From assembly GCA_964623055.1 (NCBI GenBank), contig CAZURK010000005.1, forward strand, positions 62,001 through 126,000: a DNA stretch of 64,000 nt. The letters run 5' to 3'. Of this stretch, positions 27,615 through 37,439 are shown one piece after another; within the stretch, counting starts at the first letter, position 1, and each line of letters begins with the position of its first letter. The DNA comes from JADHUC01 sp964623055. GTDB taxonomy: Bacteria > Planctomycetota > Planctomycetia > Pirellulales > Pirellulaceae. The translations under genes were made by a program, and so were the position numbers. Below the pieces are notes generated by a model. It saw nothing but the letters and a program-made list of their open reading frames with translations, was not told where the DNA came from and did no database searches.

Positions 27615-30600
27615 CTATCGTCTTCCCTTCCGTCGAGGCAATTCCTCTGTCACGAACCGGCTTTCTACCACCGGTGCAAAACAATGCACTTCGCCGCCAT
27701 CGAGTGATACGATGATTCTGCCTTGATGGTCGACGGCCGTTCCGCCCTTGACGGCGGCATGTGGGAGTTGACTACGCCAGATGTCCGACCCGTCCTGGAC
27801 GTTGATGGCGGCCAGGAAGGGGCTGTCGATGTTGTCCGGGCCTTTGTGACCGGCGACTATCAGAACGTTGGGAGCCAAAACAAAGCTGTTGAATCTGCAC
27901 TCGGATTTGTCCTGCCAAATGATCTCGCGTTGGCGTGCGCGTGCACCCGCTCTCGGTTGACGAGTCACCTCCTTGTTCCGCGTCGTTGTTCCTGATGTCA
28001 GCGGCGCGAGCAGCCTCAGAGGCAAGTGCCAGTCGCCTTGATAAGCCGCATGGTTGACGGCATAGTCCAATGTTCTGCCGTCGGCAAACGTGTGGTGCAA
28101 ACCGGCATACTGCCCATACTGTGGATAGTAAGGGCAGAAGGCTGTCCGGAAACGCGTGCCGACTTGGTCGTAGGGTTCGTTCAGACACTTGCCTGTTTCG
28201 AGATCATACCGGGCTGTTTCATGTACGTTCCCGCCGAGGAACCTCAGTTCGCCGTCGCGCACGAAAAGGTTGCCCTGCAGGCTAATCCCGCTGTTGGTCT
28301 CTTTCGACAGTTTTCCGGAAGAATCGTTACACCACTTGACCTTACCAGTGACGGCGTCCAGGGCCACCACGTAGGTGCCGTCGTAATGGGCGATCCCGGC
28401 CGCCGCATAGACGACGCCGTTCTGTACGACCACGCCACCGGCCACGGGCCACGTCGATATCAGGTTCCCGTAAACGGGGATCCATCGCTGGCCAGGTGCA
28501 ACGCGGAAATTCCACAGCGGCCGTCCCGTGCCGGCCTCGAAAGCATACACCCGGCCGTCGGCCGAGCCGACGTAAACACGCCCTCGCCAAACAGCGGGCG
28601 CCGAAAAGATCGCGCCGCCCGTGTGGGCCTGCCATCGCAACGTTCCCTTCGCAGCGTCCAACGCCCGTACCGCGCCCGTGTGGTCTCCCACGTAAGCAAT
28701 CCCGCCGACGACCACCGGGGCGGTCGGACGAGCGGCACACGGCATGCGATAAACCCATTGCCGGTTCACTTTCCGGGGTATGGCAACCTTGGTGACGCTG
28801 GTTCTCGCGTTGTCGCCGCCGTCGCAGGGCCAGTCGCCCGGTTTGGCTTCGAGTTGCTCGACGGCGACCGTGTCACCCCGGCCCGGCGTCAGACGAGAGT
28901 CTGGCGACGTCGGCCTGACATTGAGCTGGCCGGCCGGTCCCAGACAAACGTGCCCATACAAGGACAACCTACAACGGCACATCCAGGGTCCCCAGTAGAG
29001 CAGGCCATTGGAGATGATTACGCCGTCAATACAAGGCGGCCGCACCGGCGCGATATGCTCGACAAAGCCGGACGCGATGTCTAGCCGTGCCGTGCCCCCT
29101 CCGCTGCTGCGATAAAGGATGCTGTCCACGCTGCCAGTGGCACGGGCACAGGCCCATTGTTTCGGAAAACTGCTCAGTTCTTTGCCAGTCTCGTATTCAA
29201 CTTTCAGGCTGTTGCCGGTCCAAGATGTCGCGTAAAGTGCATCTTCGCGGAGTACCAAGTGAAGATGCACGTCCTTCTGCCAGAGCATCTTTCCGTTGTT
29301 TACGGAGACAGCAGCGGTCATGGGAGGCACGCACTTGGTAAAGAGAACGACTTTGTCATTGCATTTCGCGTAGCTGGTTTCAGCAAAGAACGAGCGGGTT
29401 TTGCCACGTTGAGGCGACCCGATCGATTTCAGCAAATCGGGATCGGAAGTCTTCCACAGGACCTTTCCCGCTTTGGCGTCCAGACAGCCCAGGAACTCCT
29501 GCGGACTATAGAAATAGATACGGCCGTTCTTCATGCACACACCGCGACTGTCGATATACTCGTCTTCGCGGTGGCTCCACAGTATCTCGCCGTTGCCCTC
29601 GTTGATGGCCGCGAGAGTACGTCCGAAACCGGGGCTTGTTTTCGGGTCGTTGTAGTTCTCATGGCTTTTCTCTTGCACGGGTACAGGCCAGCCGCCCAAA
29701 GTGTCGTTTGCCGAGCGTTGGGTCTCGGCTTTGACTTCTTGGCCCCCGACCAACGCATACAGGACGCCGTCTTCCAGCGCCATCCACTTCCAGACCGGGC
29801 CGTCCGAAATGCCGGCAGGGATCACAATCTGCGACTTCACCTTGCCGGTGCGGGCGTCGATCAGCTTGCACGACTGGTCATCGGCCAGATACAGTGTCTG
29901 GGGCGTGGCGATCATCGTGCTGCGGTGGATCGTGAACCCTTCTCTCAGGGCACGCTTCCAGAGAACCGTCCCATTGTAGGCGTTGACACACTGCAAAGTG
30001 TTCAGCACAGCATTCTGGTTGGCATGTGTAGCGTGATGCCCGAATGCCCTGAAAATCCGCCCGCCGGCAGTAACGGTTACCGCGGGAAAGGTACTGAACA
30101 TCGGTTCGGCGAGGAATTGAGTGATGTATGGGGCACGGGCAACCTGGTCGGTGGAAAACGGGTTGTTGTCCGCAGCGTGGTACGGATGGCTCCAATCGTC
30201 GACGCCTTCGGGAAAGGGCTTGACGATTTCCTCTTCTCCAAGGAATGCTTTGCCTTCCGGATGCAGCACGCGCAACAGTTCCTTTTGGCTCACAGCGGCT
30301 TTTGCGGAAGGGGCCACCAGTATCGCGCCGGCCAGGTTGTCCGCTAGATGAACCGAGTTGTACGAGCCTTGGTCGGCAAAGATCCGCTTGCCCAACAGCC
30401 CGGCCGACTCGGCAGCCCTCCTCACCCCAGCCACTTCGTCGGCACTGGGCGACTGGAAGTACACGAGCAACTCGCTCCTTTTCGCAAGCTCTGTCACAAA
30501 GTCCGGCCGATCTGCTTTGGGTAAACCGAGGACGACGCATATGCCCTGGCCAGTCGCTGTCCTATCCAGTGCGGCCGTCGCCTCCGCGCCGATCGCGGCC

Positions 30601-30704
30601 GCCTCGGGAGCGAACCGCCAGCCGAAAACCAGTACAACAAACACGCTGGCAAGCAACGAACGAGAGCCCAGCCAACGTCGTAATCCGCGTCGAACGATTT
30701 TCAT
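27615..30704 (-). CDS. Large secreted PQQ-propeller protein with N-terminal methyltransferase-like region
   Basis: 1029 residues. Signal region WLGSRSLLASVFVVLVFGWRF. About residues 50-165 (GICVVLGLPKADRPDFVTEL, AGILVAPSAKAAV-like segment, ELLRVLHPEGKAFLGEE) look like a degenerate Rossmann methyltransferase domain, known from planctomycete 'methyltransferase-PQQ' proteins. The rest is a double beta-propeller with PQQ-type blades: LYLADDQSCKLIDARTGKVK, LAAINEGNGEILWSHRED, GYLDAKAGKVLWKTSD-like block, VRALDAAKGTLRWQAHTGG, VYAFEAGTGRPLWNFRVA and YVVALDAVTGKVKWCND. The linker KPFPEGVDDWSHPYHAADNN is characteristic of this family. Function is unknown; probably extracytoplasmic. Confidence 0.8.
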   Translation of the reverse strand: MKIVRRGLRRWLGSRSLLASVFVVLVFGWRFAPEAAAIGAEATAALDRTATGQGICVVLGLPKADRPDFVTELAKRSELLVYFQSPSADEVAGVRRAAESAGLLGKRIFADQGSYNSVHLADNLAGAILVAPSAKAAVSQKELLRVLHPEGKAFLGEEEIVKPFPEGVDDWSHPYHAADNNPFSTDQVARAPYITQFLAEPMFSTFPAVTVTAGGRIFRAFGHHATHANQNAVLNTLQCVNAYNGTVLWKRALREGFTIHRSTMIATPQTLYLADDQSCKLIDARTGKVKSQIVIPAGISDGPVWKWMALEDGVLYALVGGQEVKAETQRSANDTLGGWPVPVQEKSHENYNDPKTSPGFGRTLAAINEGNGEILWSHREDEYIDSRGVCMKNGRIYFYSPQEFLGCLDAKAGKVLWKTSDPDLLKSIGSPQRGKTRSFFAETSYAKCNDKVVLFTKCVPPMTAAVSVNNGKMLWQKDVHLHLVLREDALYATSWTGNSLKVEYETGKELSSFPKQWACARATGSVDSILYRSSGGGTARLDIASGFVEHIAPVRPPCIDGVIISNGLLYWGPWMCRCRLSLYGHVCLGPAGQLNVRPTSPDSRLTPGRGDTVAVEQLEAKPGDWPCDGGDNARTSVTKVAIPRKVNRQWVYRMPCAARPTAPVVVGGIAYVGDHTGAVRALDAAKGTLRWQAHTGGAIFSAPAVWRGRVYVGSADGRVYAFEAGTGRPLWNFRVAPGQRWIPVYGNLISTWPVAGGVVVQNGVVYAAAGIAHYDGTYVVALDAVTGKVKWCNDSSGKLSKETNSGISLQGNLFVRDGELRFLGGNVHETARYDLETGKCLNEPYDQVGTRFRTAFCPYYPQYGQYAGLHHTFADGRTLDYAVNHAAYQGDWHLPLRLLAPLTSGTTTRNKEVTRQPRAGARARQREIIWQDKSECRFNSFVLAPNVLIVAGHKGPDNIDSPFLAAINVQDGSDIWRSQLPHAAVKGGTAVDHQGRIIVSLDGGEVHCFAPVVESRFVTEELPRRKGRR

Positions 30705-30981
30705 TTCGCACCTCCTCCAGAACGCCGACTGGCGATCTAGTCAATCCCTCGTACCACGGAAGATGGGTCGACACGGCTGAATTGTAAGCTATTCCACGGC
30801 TCAGCACAAAAACTCGATAGGCAGAGACCGAACCGACGACAATCGAGATTCGAAGCATCCAGAAGTCGCCGCTGTTTGGCCCAAGAACCGTCCAAGGTAT
30901 ACTACTGACTGCCGAATCTCATCGCTGCACATCGGTCCGGCGTTGCAGCAATCCGTGCGACTCGCAAAGGGATGATCAAAG

Positions 30982-31953
30982 ATGAACGCAAAAACAACGG
31001 GTATATCGAGGCGCCGCTTTCTGGCGATCACTGGTTCGATTGGCGGCGCTGCCTGGCTCGGCGCCTCGGGCGCGCTTGCGGCGGACCAGGACAAGCCTCC
31101 GTCGATTATCGACTGCCACCTGCATATCAATCACCGTAAGCGATCCCTGGAGGATACGATCAAGCACATGGACGCCACCGGTACCAACCAGGCGTTCATT
31201 CTTCCATTGGAGACGGGCGAAGGGGGCGTGTTGTTGAAGTCTGACACGGTTCTCGAGGCGTACCGCAAGTATCCGGACCGGATCATCCCGTTCTGCCAAT
31301 GCGACGTCCGGCAACCGGACTCGCTGGACCGCATCCGCCGCTACCGCGAATTGGGCTTCCGAGGCGTTGGGGAGCAGAAAGAACACGTGCCCTTTGGCGA
31401 CCGCCGCATCGAGAACTTGATCGCCCTTTGCGATGAACTCGATTGGCCAATCCTAGTCCACTTCCAGGACGGCAAGAAGGGCTACAACCAAGGCATGGCC
31501 GAACATCTGGAGCGTTATCTTAAACGATACCAACGCGTGCGTATCATTGGTCACGCCCAGACGTGGTGGGCGAACATCAGCGCCGAGGTTCCACCGCCCG
31601 AAGCGACGCTTTACCCAACAGGGCCTGTGAAGCCGGGAGGGCTGCTCGACCGCTTGCTGGGCGAGTACCCCAACCTCTACGCCGACCTCTCGGCGGGCAG
31701 CGGTTACCGCGCGCTGACTCGCGACGAAGACTATACAGCGGGATTCTTCGAGCGGCACTGGAAGCAATTACTTTTCGGCACCGACTGCCCGTGCTGGGAC
31801 GGCCGAGGAGGCAGCGGCCGGGACGACAAGCCGCGAGGCGTGTGTTACACCACTCGTCTGAAAGACTTCTTGCGGAAGATGATCCTGGATGAATCGGTGC
31901 TTAAGGCGATCTTTCACGACAATGCCAAACGCGTGTTAGTGAGCGATGTTTGA
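30982..31953 (+). CDS. Tat-exported amidohydrolase (PF04909-like)
   Basis: 323 residues. N-terminal twin-arginine signal SRRRFLAITGSIGGAAWLGA. Then IIDCHLHINHRKRSLEDTIK (metal-binding H-x-H), YPDRIIPFCQCDVRQPDSLD, LDWPILVHFQDG, RVRIIGHAQTWW and LFGTDCPCWDGRGG, the block order of amidohydrolase_2 enzymes that act as decarboxylases or lactonases. Divergent from the PQQ protein across 277 bases with no recognisable motif. It is followed after 75 bases by the aldo/keto-reductase-like gene; probably one operon. Confidence 0.85.
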   Translation: MNAKTTGISRRRFLAITGSIGGAAWLGASGALAADQDKPPSIIDCHLHINHRKRSLEDTIKHMDATGTNQAFILPLETGEGGVLLKSDTVLEAYRKYPDRIIPFCQCDVRQPDSLDRIRRYRELGFRGVGEQKEHVPFGDRRIENLIALCDELDWPILVHFQDGKKGYNQGMAEHLERYLKRYQRVRIIGHAQTWWANISAEVPPPEATLYPTGPVKPGGLLDRLLGEYPNLYADLSAGSGYRALTRDEDYTAGFFERHWKQLLFGTDCPCWDGRGGSGRDDKPRGVCYTTRLKDFLRKMILDESVLKAIFHDNAKRVLVSDV

Positions 31954-32028
31954 GCAGATGCCCAACACGATGGAAGGTGCCTCGAGGGACCGGTGCCGTA
32001 CTCCAGTCCAATAACGGGAGACGCATCC

Positions 32029-33129
32029 ATGTCGAACGACCAGATCAGCCGGCGGAGATTCGTTCGCGACGGCACGTTGGCGGCGGCCGGGATGGCCGTT
32101 GGCTTGAATGCGGCGGAAGCCGCCAAGAGAACGCGCAGTTACAGCGAAAGCATGGAGTACCGACCGCTGGGCGAGACGGGCCTCATGCTCTCGGCGATCA
32201 GTTTGGGAGGGCATTGGAGGAAAGTTCCTTATCAATACGGCACCGAGGCGTTCGCCAAGAACCGGCGCGATGTGGTCAGCGCGTGCATTGAATGCGGCAT
32301 CAATTACATCGACGCCTGCGCCGAGGACGAGGTCCTCGCCTACGCCAAAGCGCTCCGCGACCGGCGGGAAAAGATGTACTTGGGCTTCTCGTTTTACGAA
32401 CACGAGATGCGCTTCGCCGAATGGCGGACTGCGGAAAAACTCCTCGGGGCACTCGACGACCTGATGGCTCGGGCAAAGCTGGACTACGTTGACTTATGGA
32501 GACCCACGTGCTATTGGCAGCCCCACACCGACCATACGGTCGCTCATGAAGAGGCGATGGTCGAGGCGCTGGATAAGGCGAAGAAGGCCGGAAAAGTACG
32601 ATTCGGCGGGATGTCCACGCACAAACAGGATTGGGCGATGCGGATGATTCAGACCTATCCGCAGACGATCCAGGCGATCGTGCTCCCCTACACCGCTGGG
32701 TCGAAGAAGGCCCACATGCGAGTCGAAAGGAGCAAAGGCGGCTGGCACACGGTCGCCGAGCAGGAAGGGGACAGCACGTACAGCTTGATCGATGTGGTAA
32801 AGAAGAGCCATGCCGGTTGGGTGGGCATCAAGCCGTTTGCCGGCGGTTCCCTATTCAGGGCGCACGACGCATCCGACTCGCGCGTCAAGAATGAAGACGA
32901 TCAACGAGCGCGACTCACCCTTCGTTACGTCTTGTGCAACGACGCCCTGACATGCGCCATCCCGGGGCTGGCCACTAAGGATCAGGTCTACAACGCCGCC
33001 AAGGCGGTTAGCGAACGCCGCGAATTGGACGTGGCCGAAAGACGCCAGCTAGACGAAGCAGTCGAACAGATGTGGGCGAAACTGCCCGACAACTACAAGT
33101 GGCTGAAGAACGAGTGGGAATACGTGTAG
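32029..33129 (+). CDS. Tat-exported aldo/keto reductase-like protein lacking the catalytic tetrad
   Basis: 366 residues from ATG 32029 (ACGGGAG upstream). Tat signal ISRRRFVRDGTLAAAGMAVG. The AKR fold is clear: MEYRPLGETGLMLSAISLGG, MVEALDKAKKAGKVRFGGMS, and a C-terminal RYVLCNDALTCAIPGLATKD. But NYIDACAEDEVLAYAKAL lacks the Tyr-Gly normally after Asp, and the strands that should hold the catalytic Lys and His read KMYLGFSFYEHE and YVDLWRPTCYWQP. So three of four tetrad residues appear missing. Proteins of this planctomycete group may bind rather than reduce. Exported location also argues against NADPH use. Confidence 0.8.
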   Translation: MSNDQISRRRFVRDGTLAAAGMAVGLNAAEAAKRTRSYSESMEYRPLGETGLMLSAISLGGHWRKVPYQYGTEAFAKNRRDVVSACIECGINYIDACAEDEVLAYAKALRDRREKMYLGFSFYEHEMRFAEWRTAEKLLGALDDLMARAKLDYVDLWRPTCYWQPHTDHTVAHEEAMVEALDKAKKAGKVRFGGMSTHKQDWAMRMIQTYPQTIQAIVLPYTAGSKKAHMRVERSKGGWHTVAEQEGDSTYSLIDVVKKSHAGWVGIKPFAGGSLFRAHDASDSRVKNEDDQRARLTLRYVLCNDALTCAIPGLATKDQVYNAAKAVSERRELDVAERRQLDEAVEQMWAKLPDNYKWLKNEWEYV

Positions 33130-33222
33130 ACGGCAGATAATCAGGGCTGTCACGTCATCGAGAAGACGATCGGGAGCCGCCCGTTCGTGTTCTCATGCGA
33201 AAGCACGCGAGGAGGAATACAT

Positions 33223-33381
33223 ATGAAGAAGATGGGACTTGTCACGCACGCAACAGTTCTTTCTTCAGTACATGACGAATTCAATACCAAGTACAACTTT
33301 CAGGCGAATGTGCAGGCAACTGTTGCCGATGTTGATGAATTCGCTGCCGCAACTTCGATCGCCGTTCCGGATAGGCGTTGA
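33223..33381 (+). CDS. Small ORF, unknown function, possibly a gene remnant
   Basis: 52 residues, MKKMGLVTHATVLSSVHDEF at the start, with a very good ribosome site (GAGGAGGAATACAT before the ATG). It stops 156 bases before the first HzsA-related gene. No signal peptide, no recognised motif. It could be a leader peptide for the downstream gene or the start of a decayed gene. Evidence is mainly the Shine-Dalgarno. Confidence 0.3.
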   Translation: MKKMGLVTHATVLSSVHDEFNTKYNFQANVQATVADVDEFAAATSIAVPDRR

Positions 33382-33536
33382 AAGAAGTACAGACGTCTTC
33401 TCCCAGAGATTAGGTGTCGCGCTACTGCTTCCCGCTGTATTGGACCTTCATCTTCACCGCGTACAATCAGTCCTGCTGGCGCACATCTGCGGCAAGTCAG
33501 ATCTCCTGTCTTTCGATGAACTCGGAGGACCATAGC

Positions 33537-36500
33537 ATGTTATCGCGATGGCTCGTTACGGCGGCGGTGTTGCTCGGCTTGGCACCCGATGTGACCGGTT
33601 GGGCGGCGGACTCCAAGCCACTGGATCCAAACCAGGTCTACGCGAAGAAGGCCACTTGGGCCGAGACCATGCTCTTCACGCGGGTCAACTGCGCCGAGGG
33701 GCTCAAGGGTGCTCAGGAAGGTAAGCTGACATCCACTCCGCTGCCGGCAGTCTGGCGCAAGATGCAAGCCGACTGGCCCACCGAGTGCGCGTGGTTCTAT
33801 CAAGACCTGCCGGGCGTCCGCTACCTCGATTGGTTTCTCCAAGGCGGCAACCCGCACTTCGAACGCTGGATCATGGGCCTGACCTTGAAGCGGATCGGCG
33901 AGGCCGACGCCGGTTTGAACGAGGAACTCAACGATATGGTCCGTAATGGGCCTCCCGCGACCGAGCCGAAGTGGCTGGAACTGTACGCTCGGGCTCGGCG
34001 CTTCGAAGACATCGTCTACACGTGTCGCCGCATTTGGCTGGGCGAGTTGCGCAGTGGGTGTGAACGGCAAGCCGCGGAGATGATCCGCTCGAAGGTGCCC
34101 TCGGCCGACGTCCGTTGGACCGATCTGAGGCGCTGGGCGGGCCAGTGCGCCGCACCCGGCAAGGCGGTACACCCTGGAAGGATCGCAGAGTTGCGATCCG
34201 CGGTCGAGCTGTTGGCCGCGGCCTTGCCCGGCCGGTTCTCCGTTGCTGACGGTTTGCCGAGACAGATTGCCGACGCGGAGCCGAGATGGAACGGGGTGCT
34301 GGCCGCAATCGCGAAGCAGGACGAAAAGGCCATTGCGGAGTTGCCGGCGATCTCCGAGGAGATCCTCGCAGCGCGGCGATCGTTGCTGCGATCGCTGGCA
34401 GGGATGAGGGAATACCTCGATCAGTGGCAAGCCGTTTTCTTGGAGACGGAATGGGAGGGACAGTTCGCTGTGCTGACCGACGAGCTGGACAACCGCGCAT
34501 GGTTCGACGAAGTGGCCGAGCAGACGTTACGGCCGGATGCCCTGATCTTGCCCGGCGACCGCGACCCGACCGACGTCGTTCTTCGCCGCACGGCGGCTCT
34601 GCTGGCGGACGTAAAGCGACTGGGAGGCTCCGACCTGTCCGAAGCCGAACTCCATCTGGCTGCGCTCCAGAAGGCCGTCGCAGCCGTCGGCCCGGACCAC
34701 GGCGAGGCCCGGTACGTGCTTTATGCCGATCTCTGTCGCCTGCGTCGGCAGATTGCCTTTCGCAATCCGCTCTTGGACTTCCAGGAACTGCTGTTCGTCA
34801 AGCGCCACCGCGCGATCTATCCGCACATGTGCGATCAGTACTACGGGATCGCCGCTCGGCCGGGCGGAGGTTTGTACTCGTTATCCGACCCGTTCGGACC
34901 CAGGAAAAAGGGGACAGGTCCAATTTGTGCGCAGCACCCTCCGGGCCGTTCCGGCAAATTGGACCTGTCCCCTTTTTCCGGACCGCGCGTGCGCGACGTG
35001 CTGGCCGACGGCGTAGTCCGCACCGGGCGTCTGAAGGGGCAGAAGCTCAGTGGCGGCCCGAACAAGCCGTGGAAGATCCGCTACGACGGGATGGGCCATT
35101 TGACCGGCGACGAGACGGAGGGGGGATCGTTCCTGTCGCCCGACCTCTCCAGCGACGGCAACAGCATCGTGTTCGCTTACGTGGAGTGCACGGGCGACCG
35201 CAACCACGTTCATCACACGGACCCAGGGCGCGGCCACTGGGCCGAAGGACGCTGTTACCACATTTTCAAAGTCAACGTGGACGGCTCCGATTTGGTGCAA
35301 TTGACCGACGGCACATGGAACGACTTCGATCCGCGCTGGCTGCCCAGCGGCCGGATCGCCTTCATCTCCGAGCGGCGTGGTGGTTACTTGCGCTGCGGCC
35401 GCGTCTGCCCGACATACACGCTGTACGACATGACCGCCGATGGCAGCGACATCCGCTGCCTCAGCCCGCACGAGACCAACGAGTGGCATCCGAGTGTGAC
35501 GCACGACGGTCGCATCGCCTGGACCCGATGGGATTACGTGGACCGCCATTTCTCCGCCGCCCACATGCCCTGGATCACCACCGTGGACGGCTGTGATCCC
35601 CGTCCCATACACGGCAATTATGCGTGGAAACGAAACCGGCCCGACATGGAGCTGAACCTGCGGGCCATTCCCAACTCGCCAAAATTCGTGGCCACCGCGG
35701 CGCCGCACCATGGCCAGGCGTTCGGCTCGCTGGTGATCATCGATCCGCGCGTGCGCGACGATGACGCCGGGTCGCCACTCAAGCGGCTGACGCCCGGTGT
35801 CGGCTTTCCCGAGACGGCGGACCGCGGCACGGAAACCTTCGGCGCCGCTTGGCCTCTGAGCGAGGACTATCATCTGTGCGTTTACGACGCGGGCACCAGG
35901 CGGGCGTCCCCGGGCGCCCCGAAGCCTTCTTACGCGAAGGCCAACGACGGCATCTACCTGGTCGATGCGTTCGGAAACCTGGAACTGGTGTACCGCGACC
36001 CGCAGATCTCCTGTCACCAGCCGATTCCGCTTATTCCGGGCCGAACGCCGCCTGTGGCGACCGAACACTGGCAGCGCCTAGCGGACGCTCGCCCGGCGGA
36101 GGCCACCGTAGCCGTGATGGACGTCTACGACAGTTTGATGCCTTGGCCCGAGGACGTGAAGATCAGCAGCCTGCGGGTGTGGCAGATCTTGCCTCTTTCC
36201 GTGGCGCCCGCCGCCCGTAACAACGGCATCCAGGTGCCGAGGACCGGTTCGGTCAACACGGGCCGAGCCGTTCTGGGTACCGTGCCGGTCGAGGCCGACG
36301 GCAGCGCGCACCTCGTGCTGCCTGCCGGCAGGGAGGTATTCTTCCAGGCCCTGGACGACAAGGGTCTAGCGGTGCAGTCCATGCGATCGGGAACCCATTT
36401 CCAGCCCGGCGAGACCCGCGTTTGCCAGGGCTGTCACGAGCCGAAACACCGCACGCCGCGCAACTTCCCGCTTGAACCGATCGCGATGCGGCGATCTCCG

Positions 36501-36959
36501 TCGAGATTACAGCCGGACGTGGACGGGACAAATCCTTTCAGCTACGCCCGGCTGGTCCAACCCGTTTTGAACAAACACTGCACTGACTGCCACGCGAAGA
36601 ACCGCGACACGGCCTGCCCGTTGGACGCCGAGCCGGTGCGCGTGCTGGGCGAAGCCTACATGGACCTGCCCACAACCTACTACGCGTCCTACGTCAGCCT
36701 GGCTCAGGAATACGGATTCTACGAATACGGCGCCGACGATGGACGAAGTCATCGGACGACGCCCGGCGAGTTCGGCGCACGGGCGTCGAAGCTCTACGAA
36801 CTGCTGACCAAGGGCCATTACGACGTGCGGCTGCCGCCCGAAGACATGCACCGACTCACGGTCTGGCTCGATTCGTGTTCCATGTTCTACGGCGTGTACG
36901 AGAAAGAGGGAGGCGAGGCCCAACTGCGCGGCGAAGTCGTCCGCCCAACATTGGAGTGA
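33537..36959 (+). CDS. HzsA-related secreted protein with beta-propeller and two CxxCH haem motifs
   Basis: 1140 residues from ATG 33537 (GGAGGA upstream, signal peptide LSRWLVTAAVLLGLAPDVTGWA). Residues 1-390 are helical. Then LDFQELLFVKRHRAIYPHMCDQYYG begins the module shared with hydrazine synthase alpha-subunit-like proteins, followed by TolB/PD40 propeller blades (FLSPDLSSDGNSIVFAY, GSDLVQLTDGTWNDFDPRWL, GRIAFISERRGGYLRCGRVC). Two c-type haem motifs: CQGCH at 963-967 and CTDCH at 1015-1019. A 28-residue in-frame insertion (about 456-483, RKKGTGPICA..) comes from a palindromic repeat. This is not evidence for anammox; such paralogues occur widely in planctomycetes. Function unknown, probably periplasmic electron transfer or binding. 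Confidence 0.82.
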   Translation: MLSRWLVTAAVLLGLAPDVTGWAADSKPLDPNQVYAKKATWAETMLFTRVNCAEGLKGAQEGKLTSTPLPAVWRKMQADWPTECAWFYQDLPGVRYLDWFLQGGNPHFERWIMGLTLKRIGEADAGLNEELNDMVRNGPPATEPKWLELYARARRFEDIVYTCRRIWLGELRSGCERQAAEMIRSKVPSADVRWTDLRRWAGQCAAPGKAVHPGRIAELRSAVELLAAALPGRFSVADGLPRQIADAEPRWNGVLAAIAKQDEKAIAELPAISEEILAARRSLLRSLAGMREYLDQWQAVFLETEWEGQFAVLTDELDNRAWFDEVAEQTLRPDALILPGDRDPTDVVLRRTAALLADVKRLGGSDLSEAELHLAALQKAVAAVGPDHGEARYVLYADLCRLRRQIAFRNPLLDFQELLFVKRHRAIYPHMCDQYYGIAARPGGGLYSLSDPFGPRKKGTGPICAQHPPGRSGKLDLSPFSGPRVRDVLADGVVRTGRLKGQKLSGGPNKPWKIRYDGMGHLTGDETEGGSFLSPDLSSDGNSIVFAYVECTGDRNHVHHTDPGRGHWAEGRCYHIFKVNVDGSDLVQLTDGTWNDFDPRWLPSGRIAFISERRGGYLRCGRVCPTYTLYDMTADGSDIRCLSPHETNEWHPSVTHDGRIAWTRWDYVDRHFSAAHMPWITTVDGCDPRPIHGNYAWKRNRPDMELNLRAIPNSPKFVATAAPHHGQAFGSLVIIDPRVRDDDAGSPLKRLTPGVGFPETADRGTETFGAAWPLSEDYHLCVYDAGTRRASPGAPKPSYAKANDGIYLVDAFGNLELVYRDPQISCHQPIPLIPGRTPPVATEHWQRLADARPAEATVAVMDVYDSLMPWPEDVKISSLRVWQILPLSVAPAARNNGIQVPRTGSVNTGRAVLGTVPVEADGSAHLVLPAGREVFFQALDDKGLAVQSMRSGTHFQPGETRVCQGCHEPKHRTPRNFPLEPIAMRRSPSRLQPDVDGTNPFSYARLVQPVLNKHCTDCHAKNRDTACPLDAEPVRVLGEAYMDLPTTYYASYVSLAQEYGFYEYGADDGRSHRTTPGEFGARASKLYELLTKGHYDVRLPPEDMHRLTVWLDSCSMFYGVYEKEGGEAQLRGEVVRPTLE
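34895..34984. repeat. In-frame palindromic repeat inside coding sequence
   Basis: Perfect 25-bp inverted arms (34903-34927 and 34955-34979, containing AAAAAGGGGACAGGTCCAAT). The hexamer CGGACC flanks it at 34895-34900 and 34979-34984, as a target duplication would. Distance between the hexamers is 84 bases, exactly 28 codons, so the host reading frame is kept. The tandem paralogue at 37440 has no such segment at this place. Confidence 0.85.
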
Positions 36960-37439
36960 ACTCGTCGACTGGTTTTCACCGCGGCAGTTTCGCCACATGC
37001 CAAATGAGAAAGTACGATGGGATGAGTGCAGCAGCCAGGTTATCGCTTCTGCTGATGCTCGTCTGTCCCCGCCCTCTGCCAGCACCCCAGGGCAACTTCG
37101 GAGGAGTCGCCGGGGAAGAAGCGGAAAAGAGTTGTGTCTATCGGCTGGGAAGGTTATGCCGTTTGGTTCAGAACGAAAGACCTCTTCGCCGGGCTTGGTG
37201 ATCCGATTGTCTTGCCAGGCCGTCCGGCTGCGTCACGTCGATCACCCGCGCATCTTCATCGACGTGTAGGAAGGACTTGGCAGGGTAGATGCAATGGACA
37301 TCCGGATGACGATCGCCGGGCCCCGTACCGAGGGCTCAACTGGCAGGTCACTGGTGTTCTGATAGAATGATCGGTGATGGCTTTGTAGCTTACCGCAAGG
37401 CCACATGGACGCTCCACGTCTTCTGCAGAGGAAATCGCT
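36960..37439. other. Intergenic region with possible decayed secreted-protein gene
   Basis: 480 bases between the two HzsA-related genes. From the ATG at 37022 a signal-peptide-like segment (MSAAARLSLLLMLVCPRPLP) is read; near 37130 the sense seems to pass to another frame (VSIGWEGYAVWFRTKDLFAG) and again to a third, with a TAG at 37267 followed by open frame to 37359. This looks like a small frameshifted remnant, but I recognise no family and it could be chance. A good ribosome site (AGAGGAAA) for the next gene lies at the right end. Confidence 0.3.

Noticed and set aside
34881..36068. 395-codon minus-strand open frame within the first HzsA-related gene
   Set aside because: Antisense shadow in GC-rich sequence; the sense strand has clear propeller motifs.
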